Source of the DNA: Marinilabiliales bacterium
GTDB lineage: Bacteria > Bacteroidota > Bacteroidia > Bacteroidales > SZUA-534
Length of the DNA: 64,000 nt
Assembly: GCA_003512955.1 (NCBI GenBank)
Contig: DOTG01000016.1
Location: 62,001-126,000 of the forward strand
Direction of reading: 5' to 3'
Shown: piece by piece, positions 53,890 through 62,421 of the stretch
Numbering within the stretch: the stretch's first letter is position 1
How the letters are laid out: every line of letters starts with the position of its first letter
Notes under the pieces: generated by a model
Seen by the model: the letters and a program-made list of their open reading frames with translations, nothing else
Databases searched by the model: none
Told to the model about the DNA's origin: nothing
Translations under genes and position numbers: made by a program

Positions 53890-54080
53890 TGTTATTGTAT
53901 CTATTGATTGCCTGTTTTGTGGTTACATTTATTTTAACTGCTTTTGTCCGCCAGCTAGCCATTAAAAAAAACATTTTAGACAACCCAAACGAGCGCAGTT
54001 CACATACCGTTCCAACCCCTAGGGATGAAATTAAACATTGCATAGGTGGGGCAAGTATCGATATATTTATGATTGAATAA
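53889..54080 (+). pseudogene. 5' remnant of a WbpL/WecA-type glycosyltransferase
   Basis: The first 45 codons match the N-terminus of the intact gene at 55447 (VRQLAIKKNILDNPNERS and SHTVPTPR), then the reading departs into DEIKHCIGG and stops. The fragment keeps the 1-nt overlap with the epimerase gene, so this is the original position of wbpL, now cut by the insertion that carries the ATPase gene. The last 34 nt of homology are identical to 55540-55573; upstream of that the two copies differ at many bases. Confidence 0.85.
53991..54024 (+). repeat. 34-bp direct repeat, left copy
   Basis: 34 nt within the wbpL remnant are identical to 55540-55573 and encode ERSSHTVPTPR. The repeats bracket a 1.5-kb segment carrying an AAA ATPase gene. 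Just outside them homology drops on the left and ends on the right. Confidence 0.9.
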
Positions 54081-54099
54081 AGTAAATATTATTGAAACT

Positions 54100-54117
54100 C
54101 TTCAATTATAACTGAAG
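54100..54117. promoter_or_regulatory. Dyad upstream of the AAA ATPase gene
   Basis: An 18-nt near-palindrome (CTTCAATTATAACTGAAG, one mismatched pair) 38 nt before the ATPase ATG. Its place suits an operator; the protein that would bind it is unknown. Confidence 0.35.
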
Positions 54118-54155
54118 AAAATATTACATTTGCAATAAGCTTAAAGTATAATTGA

Positions 54156-55394
54156 ATGACTGAATATATCGAAAGACCTCTATATATTGAGAGAATTAAA
54201 CCCTTTATCGGAAAATCTCTGATAAAAGTATTAGTCGGTCAACGAAGAGTGGGCAAGAGCTATTTATTGATGCAGTTGAAGGATCTAATTCATACGCAAT
54301 CGCCAGAAACTCAAATTGTTTATATCAATAAAGAGCAGAATGAGTTTTCTTCCATTGCAAATTCTGACGATTTATTTGCCTATTTGAAAGAAAATATAAA
54401 AGGAGAGGTTAATGTTGCTCTCTTTATTGATGAGATACAAGATATCGAATCTTTTGAAATTACGTTAAGGGATTTGGTAACGCGTAAAAACTTCGATATT
54501 TATTGTACCGGCAGCAATGCCAACTTGCTTTCGGGTGAATTGGCCACTTTTTTAAGTGGACGGTATATCGAAGTAAAAGTATTTGGTCTTAGCTATAAGG
54601 AGTATATGTTGTTTCATAATTTGAGTGATTCGGGAAGTACTTTTCAGAATTATTTAATGTTTGGGGGGCTTCCATACCTTATTAATCTGAATCATGATAT
54701 TCCGATTGCCTATGAGTATTTGACTAACATATACAATACTATCCTGCTTAAAGATGTAGTAAGCCGTTTCAATGTTCGAAATGTGAAATTTTTGGAAAAC
54801 TTAGTTGCTTTTTTGGCAGATAATATGAGCAATATTGTTTCCTCAAAAAAAATCAGTGAATACCTGAAATCACAAAAGATAAATATTTCTACTCAGGTGG
54901 TAATTGACTATTTGGGATATCTTGAGGCCTCATACCTGATTTTTAAAGTGAAACGGACCGGGATTGAAGGAAAAAAAGTATTTGAAATAGGAGAAAAATA
55001 TTTTTTTGAAGATATTGGTATCCGAAATGCCATAGCTGGTTATAGCACAAACGATATCCATAAAATACTTGAAAATGTGGTTTACTTGCATTTGCGAATG
55101 GCAGGATATTCAGTTACGGTTGGTTTGGAGGGGAACAAGGAAGTTGATTTTATTGCACAAAAAGCAGGAGAAAAAATATATGTACAAGTCGCTTATTTAC
55201 TGATCAATCAGGAAACGATTGATCGAGAATTTGGAAATCTTCTGAATATTTTCGATAACTATCCAAAATATGTAGTGACCATGGATGAATTAGCAGAAAC
55301 ATCGGCTTACAAAGGAATTGTACGGATGCATGTCAAAGATTTTTGTTTAAAAATGGTTAACTCGGTAAATATGGGTTTTTCAGAATTGAAGTAG
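54156..55394 (+). CDS. AAA ATPase with DUF4143 C-terminal domain
   Basis: A 412-aa protein: Walker A GQRRVGKS (about residues 28-35), Walker B FIDEIQD (about 91-97), an ARQ/GS sensor region (CTGSNANLLSGE), a winged-helix-like middle and a DUF4143 C-terminal part with nuclease-like VDFIAQKAGEKIYVQV. Such proteins are abundant in Bacteroidota and archaea; proposals include toxin-like, DNA-processing or mobile functions, none settled. It sits inside the split wbpL, flanked by a 34-bp direct repeat, so it behaves like cargo of an insertion. A distant relative is at 59819-61063. Confidence 0.88.
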   Translation: MTEYIERPLYIERIKPFIGKSLIKVLVGQRRVGKSYLLMQLKDLIHTQSPETQIVYINKEQNEFSSIANSDDLFAYLKENIKGEVNVALFIDEIQDIESFEITLRDLVTRKNFDIYCTGSNANLLSGELATFLSGRYIEVKVFGLSYKEYMLFHNLSDSGSTFQNYLMFGGLPYLINLNHDIPIAYEYLTNIYNTILLKDVVSRFNVRNVKFLENLVAFLADNMSNIVSSKKISEYLKSQKINISTQVVIDYLGYLEASYLIFKVKRTGIEGKKVFEIGEKYFFEDIGIRNAIAGYSTNDIHKILENVVYLHLRMAGYSVTVGLEGNKEVDFIAQKAGEKIYVQVAYLLINQETIDREFGNLLNIFDNYPKYVVTMDELAETSAYKGIVRMHVKDFCLKMVNSVNMGFSELK

Positions 55395-55446
55395 AGGTAA
55401 CCCTCTTTAAATGATTTTGTTTCAATAAATAAAAGATTAATAAACT

Positions 55447-56424
55447 ATGAGTATTTTACTTTTATTTTTTTTATCATTAGGTTTAACCTATTTAGTCCGC
55501 CAACTGGCCCTCAAAAAAAATATTATTGATAATCCCAATGAGCGCAGTTCACATACCGTTCCAACCCCTAGGGGAGGTGGGGTGGCCATTGTATTAACCT
55601 GGTTCGGGGGTCTCACATACCTATTTCTGCATAAACAAATTGAAACAAATCTATTTTTTGCTTTATTGTCTGGCGTAGTTTTGGCCTTGGTCAGTTTATT
55701 GGATGATGTTTTCGATTTAAAACCGAAAGTCCGCATTTTGGCTCAAGCCATTTCAGCACTGGGAGCCCTTTATTTTTTAGGAGGTTTCCAATTTTCGCCC
55801 AATTTCCATAGCCCAATTGTGTTTTGGCTTTTAAATATTGGAGTTTTTATTGGTATCATTTGGTTTATCAACCTTTTTAATTTTTTGGATGGAATTGATG
55901 CTTATGCTTCGCAGGAAGCCATTTTGGTATCCTTGGGTATCTTTTTTATCGTTGGTCAACCCATTTTATGGGTTTTAATGGCATCGGTAGCCGGTTTTTT
56001 GGTCTGGAACTGGCCCAAAGCCAAAATATTTATGGGTGACGTGGGGAGCACCCAACTGGGGTTTGTGCTAGTTGTTTTTGGGATATATTTTCATAACCAG
56101 CAATCGTTTAATATAACTAATTGGTTGTTATTAACTTCTCTCTTTTGGTTCGATGCCACTTTAACGCTCTACCGTAGGTGGCGAAATAAAGAACGGTTAA
56201 GCGTAGCTCATCGGAAACATGCCTACCAACGGTTGGCACAAGGAGGATTTTCACATTTGAAGGTAGATTTATTGGCTATTGGAACGAATGTTTTTTTAAT
56301 CGGATTGGTATTACTGAATCATTATTATCTAAAACAAGGGATTGTTCTTTTATTAATTGTAATAGGTGTCTTGTTCCTCATTAATAGCCGGATTGATAAA
56401 ATTTTTCAATTTAAAAAGGATTAG
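55447..56424 (+). CDS. WbpL/WecA-type UDP-sugar:undecaprenyl-phosphate transferase
   Basis: A 325-aa polytopic enzyme of the MraY/WecA family that starts a glycan by moving a sugar-1-phosphate to undecaprenyl phosphate. Signatures: SHTVPTPRGGG (cytoplasmic loop 1), SLLDDVFDLKP with the Asp pair, NLFNFLDGIDAY, FMGDVGSTQLGF, and HRKHAYQRL. All catalytic motifs are intact, so the insertion upstream left one working copy. The first 42 codons are of different origin or age from the 5' remnant at 53889. Confidence 0.92.
   Translation: MSILLLFFLSLGLTYLVRQLALKKNIIDNPNERSSHTVPTPRGGGVAIVLTWFGGLTYLFLHKQIETNLFFALLSGVVLALVSLLDDVFDLKPKVRILAQAISALGALYFLGGFQFSPNFHSPIVFWLLNIGVFIGIIWFINLFNFLDGIDAYASQEAILVSLGIFFIVGQPILWVLMASVAGFLVWNWPKAKIFMGDVGSTQLGFVLVVFGIYFHNQQSFNITNWLLLTSLFWFDATLTLYRRWRNKERLSVAHRKHAYQRLAQGGFSHLKVDLLAIGTNVFLIGLVLLNHYYLKQGIVLLLIVIGVLFLINSRIDKIFQFKKD
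55540..55573 (+). repeat. 34-bp direct repeat, right copy
   Basis: Identical to 53991-54024, within the intact wbpL-type gene. The distance between the copies is 1549 nt. Confidence 0.9.
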
Positions 56425-56481
56425 TTTGTTACAATTAATTATTCGTGTAAATTCGTGTCATTAGAGGCTAAATAATCTTTC

Positions 56482-58437
56482 ATGAGTTTAAATAAAGCAT
56501 TTTTTTTTTCAGATAATAACCGGACTTTAAGCCAACTATTTCAAATTACAGTGGCCCTCTGGTTTTTCCGGATGGTGTTGCCTGGTATGATGTATCTCTT
56601 TTTACCGGTCTTTCTTTTATTGGTGGGTTTTGTATTTGTGTTTCATCGTAAAGATGTTTTTCAGAAAGCTTACTTTTTTGAATTCTTGAAAACGTTCAAT
56701 CCCTTAATCATACTTGGGGTATTTTTTGTTTTTGCATTATTTAATTCTAAACAGCTATATGAAAGGGCGTTGAGGGATTTTTTTGAATATTTGGTCAACC
56801 TTTCCTTTTTAATCGTGTTTTTTGCGTTGACCTATCGTGCCCGGAAAAAGGATGGGTTCGTATTTGTTTTCAATAAAATGACACGGATTATCTGGGTTTC
56901 GGCATTCTTGGTGGCCGGGTTAGGTTTGTTGAAGCATGTGTTACAGTTGTCGGAGGTTCCCATTCCAATTCAAACCCAGTTTGGCACCACTTTTAATCAG
57001 GATAAGAATTTTTTTGCCCTTTATTCTATGCTGGGCATCATTGGGCTGATACCAAGATTGACTAAGGCCGATACATTTAATAAAGCCCTCTTCGGCCAAT
57101 TTATCTTATCCATTCTGGTTTTAAATATTTTGTTCTCTTATTCCTATCGTTCCTTTCTTTTGTTGAGCTTAATTGGTGTCCTGCTTTTAGTTTTACAGAT
57201 TCTAGGTTTTATTAAATCCTCTAAAGTCAATGTGGTGGCTTTATCAAGGAACCTACGGATATTTTCAATAGTTTACCTGGGAGTTACTTTCGCAGTCATT
57301 TTTGGGATAAAGAACAAAATGGCCGGTATCAACCAATTGGCGGATCGCTATCTTGAAAAAGTATCATCCGCCTCTTTTGATTCCTCCGGTGATAAACTTT
57401 CAAATGAAGCCTTTAATTTTGATAAATGGGAATATGGTTTATCGCTTATCAAAGAACGAAATACGGTTAAGCTTTTTTTTGGAGATGGGTTTAATTACCT
57501 TACCGAATTTGGGTTGATGTTCAACGGTAACCCGGCTTTACCCGATTATCCTCATAATCCGGTATTATCGGGTTTGTTGTATTCAGGTGTGGTAGGAGGG
57601 GTATTTATTTTGTTTTTTATATTGGTGGCTTTGTATTACGGAGGTATCTATTTTAAAAAGTACCCGATGTATTCTATGATGTTATTCACTTCCATGCTGT
57701 TTATTCTTTTTAGTGGGAATAGTTTATTCAGTGTCCCTATCTTTCTTTTTCTTTTTTCACTTTCATTCATGATAAGGCATCAGGAAATTTCAGAACTAAA
57801 CATCATTATGAACCTGCAAAAACCCGGCGCCAAATTCATTAAAGAAACATTTGATTACTTATTGGCCTCATTGGCTATCGTTGTATTGTCACCTTTGTTG
57901 ATTTTTATAAGTCTGGTGGTAGGTTTTACCATGGGTTGGCCTGTGGTTTATACCCAGGTGCGAATCGGACAAAATGGGAAACCGTTTAAACTGCATAAAT
58001 TCCGCAGTATGAAGAAAATGAAGTCAGATACTAGCGTGGCAGCACGTGAGCAAAACCGTATCACCCGATTTGGGAGATGGATGCGTAATTACAAACTAGA
58101 TGAATTGCCTGAATTGTGGAATATTATCCGTGGTGATATGAGTTTCGTGGGACCTCGTCCCGATGTTCCCGGGTATGCAGATACATTGGCAGGCAATGAT
58201 CGGGTTATTCTTCAATTAAAGCCCGGATTAAGCGGAGCAGCATCGCTCAAATATATGCACGAGGAGGAATTGCTTTCAAAACAAGAAAACCCACAAGTTT
58301 ATAATGATAAAGTAATTTTCCCCGACAAAGTATTGGTGAATAAAAAATACATGGAAAAATGGACTTTATGGCTTGATTTAAAGATTATTGTCTTAACTGC
58401 TGTTGGTAAAACCATGCACGAAGATAAATTTCTTTAA
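56482..58437 (+). CDS. Fusion: O-antigen ligase/polymerase + PglC-type phosphoglycosyltransferase
   Basis: A single 651-aa frame. Residues 1 to about 440 are a polytopic O-antigen ligase/Wzy-like protein (LFFGDGFNYLTEFG, DYPHNPVLSG, FSGNSLFSVPIF), paralogous to the membrane parts of the protein at 50306-52240. From about residue 443 (an internal ATG at 57808) comes a complete bacterial sugar transferase: a re-entrant membrane helix, YTQVRIGQNGKPFKLHKFRS, then YKLDELPELWN with the catalytic Asp-Glu pair and GDMSFVGPRPD. Such transferases initiate glycans on undecaprenyl phosphate; normally the two functions are separate genes. Translation from the internal ATG is possible. Confidence 0.85.
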   Translation: MSLNKAFFFSDNNRTLSQLFQITVALWFFRMVLPGMMYLFLPVFLLLVGFVFVFHRKDVFQKAYFFEFLKTFNPLIILGVFFVFALFNSKQLYERALRDFFEYLVNLSFLIVFFALTYRARKKDGFVFVFNKMTRIIWVSAFLVAGLGLLKHVLQLSEVPIPIQTQFGTTFNQDKNFFALYSMLGIIGLIPRLTKADTFNKALFGQFILSILVLNILFSYSYRSFLLLSLIGVLLLVLQILGFIKSSKVNVVALSRNLRIFSIVYLGVTFAVIFGIKNKMAGINQLADRYLEKVSSASFDSSGDKLSNEAFNFDKWEYGLSLIKERNTVKLFFGDGFNYLTEFGLMFNGNPALPDYPHNPVLSGLLYSGVVGGVFILFFILVALYYGGIYFKKYPMYSMMLFTSMLFILFSGNSLFSVPIFLFLFSLSFMIRHQEISELNIIMNLQKPGAKFIKETFDYLLASLAIVVLSPLLIFISLVVGFTMGWPVVYTQVRIGQNGKPFKLHKFRSMKKMKSDTSVAAREQNRITRFGRWMRNYKLDELPELWNIIRGDMSFVGPRPDVPGYADTLAGNDRVILQLKPGLSGAASLKYMHEEELLSKQENPQVYNDKVIFPDKVLVNKKYMEKWTLWLDLKIIVLTAVGKTMHEDKFL

Positions 58438-58540
58438 CTGGGAGCCTGTTTCCTCAGGTCATTTTTATTGGTGTTAATTAGTATAATCCATGGCTTAAAT
58501 CTCTCTTTTTTTCTATATTTAGCCCTCCAAATTATTGAAT

Positions 58541-59674
58541 ATGCAAGAAAAAATATGGCTTTCGCCGCCACACATGAGCGGGAACGAACAAAAATATATC
58601 CAGCTAGCCTTTGATGAAAATTATATAGCTCCGGTTGGCTCCAATTTGATCGGTTTTGAAAATGAATTGGGACAATATTTAGGTGTACCAAACGTGTTAA
58701 TGTTAACATCAGGTACATCTGCCATCCATACTGCCATGATGGTTTTAGGGATAAAAGATGGTGACGAAGTGATTGCTCCCAGCTTTACCTTTGCTGCATG
58801 TGTAAACCCCATCATCTATCAAAGGGCGTTACCGATTTTGGTTGATAGTGATACTGAATCCTGGAATATGAACCCGGAATTGCTTGAAAAGGCTATTTCG
58901 GACAGAATAAAACTTGGTAAAAAACCAAAGGCCATTGTTGTGGTTCATTTATATGGGATGCCTGCAAAAATGAAATCCCTGCGTGAAATAGCCAATAAAT
59001 ATCAAATTCCAATTATTGAGGATGCTGCAGAAGCTTTAGGAAGTGAATTTGAAGGTCAACGATGTGGAACATTGGGCGATTTATCCATTATTTCATTTAA
59101 TGGCAATAAAATCATTACCACAAGTGGAGGCGGAGCCCTTATTTCCAGGAATAAGGAATATATTGTGAGAGCAAGGTTTTTAGCTACCCAAGCCAAAGAC
59201 GATGCCCCTCACTACCAGCATTCTGAAATTGGTTACAATTACCGGATGAGCAATATTGTGGCTGGCATTGGCCGTGGCCAGTTGAAAGTTATTGAAGACC
59301 GGATAAAAATACGCCGGGCAAACCATGACTATTATTGTCATAAATTGGAAAATCTACCAGGAATCAATTTATTAAAGGAACGTCCCGGAGCTTTCTCCAA
59401 TTATTGGCTCACTACTATTCTTGTAAACCCTGAATTGACAGGTGGAAAAACCCGCGAGGATATCCGGCTGGTATTGGAAAAAGAAAACATTGAAAGCCGC
59501 CCGTTATGGAAACCCATGCACCTGCAACCCGTTTTTGCCCATTGTCCGGCGTATGTTGATGGTACTTCGGAGAAGCTTTTTGATACTGGTTTGTGTTTGC
59601 CATCGGGTTCAAACCTTACACAGGAGCAAAAGGAACGGATTGTTGCGGTTATTTTACAAGTCCTGAATCAATGA
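58541..59674 (+). CDS. PglE-like UDP-4-keto-6-deoxy-GlcNAc aminotransferase
   Basis: PLP enzyme, 377 aa, DegT family. It starts KIWLSPPHMSGNEQKYI, as in PglE-type UDP-N-acetylbacillosamine aminotransferases, with SGTSAIH and the Schiff-base Lys190 in SFNGNKI. Together with the PglC-type domain just upstream it points to a bacillosamine-like first sugar. The usual partner acetyltransferase (PglD) and the 4,6-dehydratase (PglF) are absent. The ATG at 58541 is preferred over an upstream TTG; TATATTTAGC about 25 nt earlier may be its -7 box. Confidence 0.85.
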   Translation: MQEKIWLSPPHMSGNEQKYIQLAFDENYIAPVGSNLIGFENELGQYLGVPNVLMLTSGTSAIHTAMMVLGIKDGDEVIAPSFTFAACVNPIIYQRALPILVDSDTESWNMNPELLEKAISDRIKLGKKPKAIVVVHLYGMPAKMKSLREIANKYQIPIIEDAAEALGSEFEGQRCGTLGDLSIISFNGNKIITTSGGGALISRNKEYIVRARFLATQAKDDAPHYQHSEIGYNYRMSNIVAGIGRGQLKVIEDRIKIRRANHDYYCHKLENLPGINLLKERPGAFSNYWLTTILVNPELTGGKTREDIRLVLEKENIESRPLWKPMHLQPVFAHCPAYVDGTSEKLFDTGLCLPSGSNLTQEQKERIVAVILQVLNQ

Positions 59675-59710
59675 CATTTTGTTAAGGTTTATAAGTGTCA
59701 ACAAAAAAAG

Positions 59711-59797
59711 CCGCAAGGAAAAGATTAGAGAACATATAACGGACTGCACAGCAGAAAGTTGTTGATTTCTTAACGTTCTCTGTGTAATTCTTTGCGG
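59711..59797. repeat. Imperfect inverted repeat between convergent genes
   Basis: CCGCAAG...AGAGAAC (59711-59733) pairs imperfectly with GTTCTCT...TTGCGG (59775-59797) over about 23 positions with a 40-nt spacer. It lies between two convergent stops and may terminate both transcripts or be a REP-like repeat. Confidence 0.45.
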
Positions 59798-59818
59798 TAA
59801 GAAAATTATTTTCCGCCA

Positions 59819-61063
59819 TTAAAATTTAATCTTTGAAATTAAATAACCCTGTAAAAATTTATAATTTAAATGATCACTATTAAACGATTTATTAATAGCA
59901 TATGAATCAATGGGTTCAAAGGTTGCGTTAAAGTTTATCAGATTCCTTAACGAAGCTTCCTTTTGAAAGGTTTTATTTTTTGCTTCTATCGAAATTAAAC
60001 CTTTAAAATTATCGGCAACAAAATCGATCTCAGCTCCGTCCAGTGTACGGTAATAAAACAGCTTCCCGGCTTGTCCCAGTAACCGTTTTAGTTCCAGGAA
60101 CACATAGTTTTCAAAAATACTGCCGTCGTTGACACCATTCATAATATTCAGGAAAGAGCCATTGATGAGGTTGCGCATACCCAAATCGGTAAAATAAACC
60201 TTTCGCATTTTGGTTATAACCTTTCGCTTGTTGCTGTAAAAGGGTTCAACCAATTTAATGATATACATTTGTTCAAGTAAAAACAGGTATTCTTCTGTTT
60301 TTTTATATGTTAACCCACAGGTATTCGATAGTTCATTAATATTAACCATGTTACCTATTTGAAAGGCCAGAATCTTCAGCAGTTTATTAAAACCTACGGC
60401 ATCCTGGTAGCGGATGTAGGAACGCACATCGCGCATCAGATAAGTCCGGTATATATCGTCCAGCAATTCAATTTTTTCGTTATCGGTGTTTACTAATGAA
60501 ACCCGTGGCAATCCCCCAAAAAGCAAGTACCGTTCAAAATGGTTCACAATCCTTTTATCAATAACAACCTCAGGGGTATTGACATCGTATTTTTGATATA
60601 ACTGATGCAGCGACTCGTCCTGAAACAAAAGGTATTCTTCGAACGATAAGGAAAATATTTCGATAATACGTACTCTGCCTGCTAACGATTCCTCAACCTT
60701 TTGTAAAATATCAAGGCTGGAACTACCCGTACAAATGATTCTTAAGTTTAAGTTAGTATCTACTAAAAGTTTAAGCAGGGTACTCACATTCGGGATAAAT
60801 TGAAATTCATCAATTAACAGGAAACCTTCCAGTCCCGGGTTCAGGTTGATTGCGAGATAAGATTGTAAGGTTGAATACTTTTGAAACAACTCAATAATTT
60901 CGGGATCCTGTCCATTTAAAATCAAGGAATCACCATTTAAAATGAGGTTTTTCATCAAAGTGGTTTTCCCCACCTGCCTGGCACCTATCAAAACTACAAT
61001 AGGCACTACAGCCAGTGCTTTTTCAATTTTTTCGGTATATTGTCTTCGGCTATGGGTAACCAT
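59819..61063 (-). CDS. AAA ATPase with DUF4143 C-terminal domain
   Basis: A 414-aa protein: Walker A GARQVGKT, Walker B LLIDEFQ, sensor CTGSSSLDIL, winged-helix segment (VNINELSNTCGLTYKKTEEY region, key pattern helix-turn-helix) and a DUF4143 tail with AEIDFVADN and ISIEAKN, which resembles a PD-(D/E)xK-like core. Met at 61063 is chosen; the frame extends to a TTG at 61081. A perfect 20-bp palindrome stands 25-75 nt before the start. It closes the polysaccharide locus on the opposite strand; a role in glycan synthesis is unlikely. Confidence 0.88.
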   Translation of the reverse strand: MVTHSRRQYTEKIEKALAVVPIVVLIGARQVGKTTLMKNLILNGDSLILNGQDPEIIELFQKYSTLQSYLAINLNPGLEGFLLIDEFQFIPNVSTLLKLLVDTNLNLRIICTGSSSLDILQKVEESLAGRVRIIEIFSLSFEEYLLFQDESLHQLYQKYDVNTPEVVIDKRIVNHFERYLLFGGLPRVSLVNTDNEKIELLDDIYRTYLMRDVRSYIRYQDAVGFNKLLKILAFQIGNMVNINELSNTCGLTYKKTEEYLFLLEQMYIIKLVEPFYSNKRKVITKMRKVYFTDLGMRNLINGSFLNIMNGVNDGSIFENYVFLELKRLLGQAGKLFYYRTLDGAEIDFVADNFKGLISIEAKNKTFQKEASLRNLINFNATFEPIDSYAINKSFNSDHLNYKFLQGYLISKIKF

Positions 61064-61088
61064 ATTGTTAATTTTAAGCAAAGCTAAT

Positions 61089-61138
61089 AATATTAGGCCG
61101 AATATTTTTCTAAAATGGAAAATATTCGGCCTAATATT
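61089..61138. promoter_or_regulatory. 20-bp perfect inverted repeat upstream of the AAA ATPase gene
   Basis: AATATTAGGCCGAATATTTT (61089-61108) and its exact complement (61119-61138) with a 10-nt spacer. It lies in the promoter region of the minus-strand ATPase gene. It could be an operator for autoregulation, or a strong RNA hairpin in the leader. Confidence 0.5.
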
Positions 61139-61220
61139 TATTTCGTTTTGAAAAAATCAGGCATAAATATTTGAAAGCATATAACAATTAAAGTCTAATG
61201 CAATTTTACGAAAGCCTATA

Positions 61221-61256
61221 ATATAAAAAAGCAGCTTCATCATGAAACTGCTTTTT
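61221..61256 (-). terminator. Terminator of tRNA-Arg
   Basis: AAAAAGCAG (61226-61234) pairs with CTGCTTTTT (61248-61256), extended by TTCAT/ATGAA. On the minus strand the stem is followed by T6, two bases after the tRNA 3' end. Confidence 0.75.
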
Positions 61257-61257
61257 G

Positions 61258-61331
61258 TGATTCCGGCGCGATTCGAACGCGCGACCCACAGCTTAGAAGG
61301 CTGTTGCTCTATCCAACTGAGCTACGGAACC
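61258..61331 (-). tRNA. tRNA-Arg (UCU anticodon)
   Basis: 74 nt, minus strand. Acceptor stem GGTTCCG with CGGAATC (one G-U), discriminator A. D arm TAGCTCAGTTGGATAGAGC, anticodon stem ACAGC/GCTGT with loop CTTCTAA (anticodon TCT), T arm GCGCG-TTCGAAT-CGCGC. CCA is not encoded. All invariant positions I can check are present. Confidence 0.96.
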
Positions 61332-61603
61332 ATCCTAAAATTGTGGGGCAAAAGTAATAGTTTTTGTCTCCATTACCAAATGAATTTTCATCATGTCCCG
61401 TTATTTTTTATCTGTTATTATTCAATGGCATTTCGTTAAGGCCTAAAGGAGTCAAGTAAAAATTAACCGCAAAGAATCCGGAGACTGGAGACCGGAAAAA
61501 TCATTAGCACATTATCTCAAATCTCGTGTCTCTTAATCTTGTGTCTTGATACTGACTACTTGATACTAATAAATTCTTTTCGGCTACCAAAACGACAATT
61601 ACG
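61332..61603. other. Intergenic region upstream of tRNA-Arg
   Basis: 272 nt without a gene. It contains phrases reused in a degenerate way (TCTCGTGTCTC, TCTTGTGTCTTGATACTGACTACTTGATAC split over 61525-61566), a low-grade repeat. The tRNA promoter should lie at its left end; nothing else is visible. Confidence 0.4.
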
Positions 61604-62206
61604 TTAGTTAATACTGATCAGTTCAATATCAAAGATTAAAGTGCTGTAGGGTTGGATTGGTCCTCCGGGATGCGGGTTGGCCCCATAAGCCAGGTTCTCA
61701 GGTACATAAACCCGCCATTTGGAACCTATTTCCATTAGTTGTAATGTTTCAACCCAGCCTTTAATGACACCATTTACAGGAAATGTGGCCGGTTCTCCCC
61801 GGTTTACGGAACTATCAAATACGGTACCGTCAATTAATGTTCCGTGGTAGTGGGTTGTTACATGGTCGGTGGCTTTGGGTTTGGGACCGGAACCTTTGGC
61901 TAACACTTCGTACTGAAGACCGCTGGCTAAACTGATGACCCCTTTACGTTTTTTGTTTTCCTCCAAAAATTCTTTCCCTTGAAGGATGTTCCCTTCAAAC
62001 TGTCTTTCCTGAAGCTGTTTAAAATAGGACTGTAAAATCCCAGGCACTTTATCTTCGGGGATTAATAATTTGTTTCCATTTAATAAATCGCCCAACCCTT
62101 TTGCCAAAACCTCGGCATTCATCTCGAACATGCCCTGCTGTTTCATGTTTTGGGCTATGGTTACCCCAAAGCAGTAGCTTACTTTATCCAATTCGGAATT
62201 TATCAT
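61604..62206 (-). CDS. FKBP-type peptidyl-prolyl cis-trans isomerase (FklB-like)
   Basis: A 200-aa protein with an N-terminal helical dimerisation domain (about residues 1-85, FKBP_N) and a C-terminal FKBP domain. The FKBP core shows VTTHYHGTLIDGTVFDSS, VIKGWVETLQLM, and YGANPHPG, with the aromatic pocket residues present. No signal peptide, so cytoplasmic, as in E. coli FklB (FKBP22). It is monocistronic on the minus strand. Confidence 0.93.
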   Translation of the reverse strand: MINSELDKVSYCFGVTIAQNMKQQGMFEMNAEVLAKGLGDLLNGNKLLIPEDKVPGILQSYFKQLQERQFEGNILQGKEFLEENKKRKGVISLASGLQYEVLAKGSGPKPKATDHVTTHYHGTLIDGTVFDSSVNRGEPATFPVNGVIKGWVETLQLMEIGSKWRVYVPENLAYGANPHPGGPIQPYSTLIFDIELISIN

Positions 62207-62313
62207 ACGTTAAATTTTTGCGCAAACATACTATTTTCAAACGATAAACAGAATTTTTGATGATAGACAAAAGTTTCTTTCCACTGGATGTTTTCTTTAG
62301 CGGATTAGTGAAT

Positions 62314-62342
62314 AAAAAAACCACCTGCCTGGCAGCAGGTGG
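62314..62342 (-). terminator. Terminator of the SusD/lipoprotein operon
   Basis: CCACCTGC (62321-62328) pairs with GCAGGTGG (62335-62342); on the minus strand the hairpin is followed by seven T. It lies 80 nt beyond the stop of the lipoprotein gene. Confidence 0.8.
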
Positions 62343-62421
62343 CATTTGCATAACAACAAACAACTATTAAAACTTAGATGCCTATTTATTGAGTTGTATC
62401 TTTAACGGTTGTTTGTATATT

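Noticed and set aside
54156..55394. AAA ATPase as a polysaccharide co-polymerase or Wzz/Wzc component.
   Set aside because: It lacks membrane helices and tyrosine-kinase motifs and has a DUF4143 tail; its position comes from insertion.
59711..59797. Insertion-sequence end.
   Set aside because: The repeat is imperfect, short and between convergent stops, with no transposase or target duplication.
61242..61439. 65-codon plus-strand frame over the tRNA.
   Set aside because: It is the antisense of tRNA-Arg and flanking non-coding DNA.
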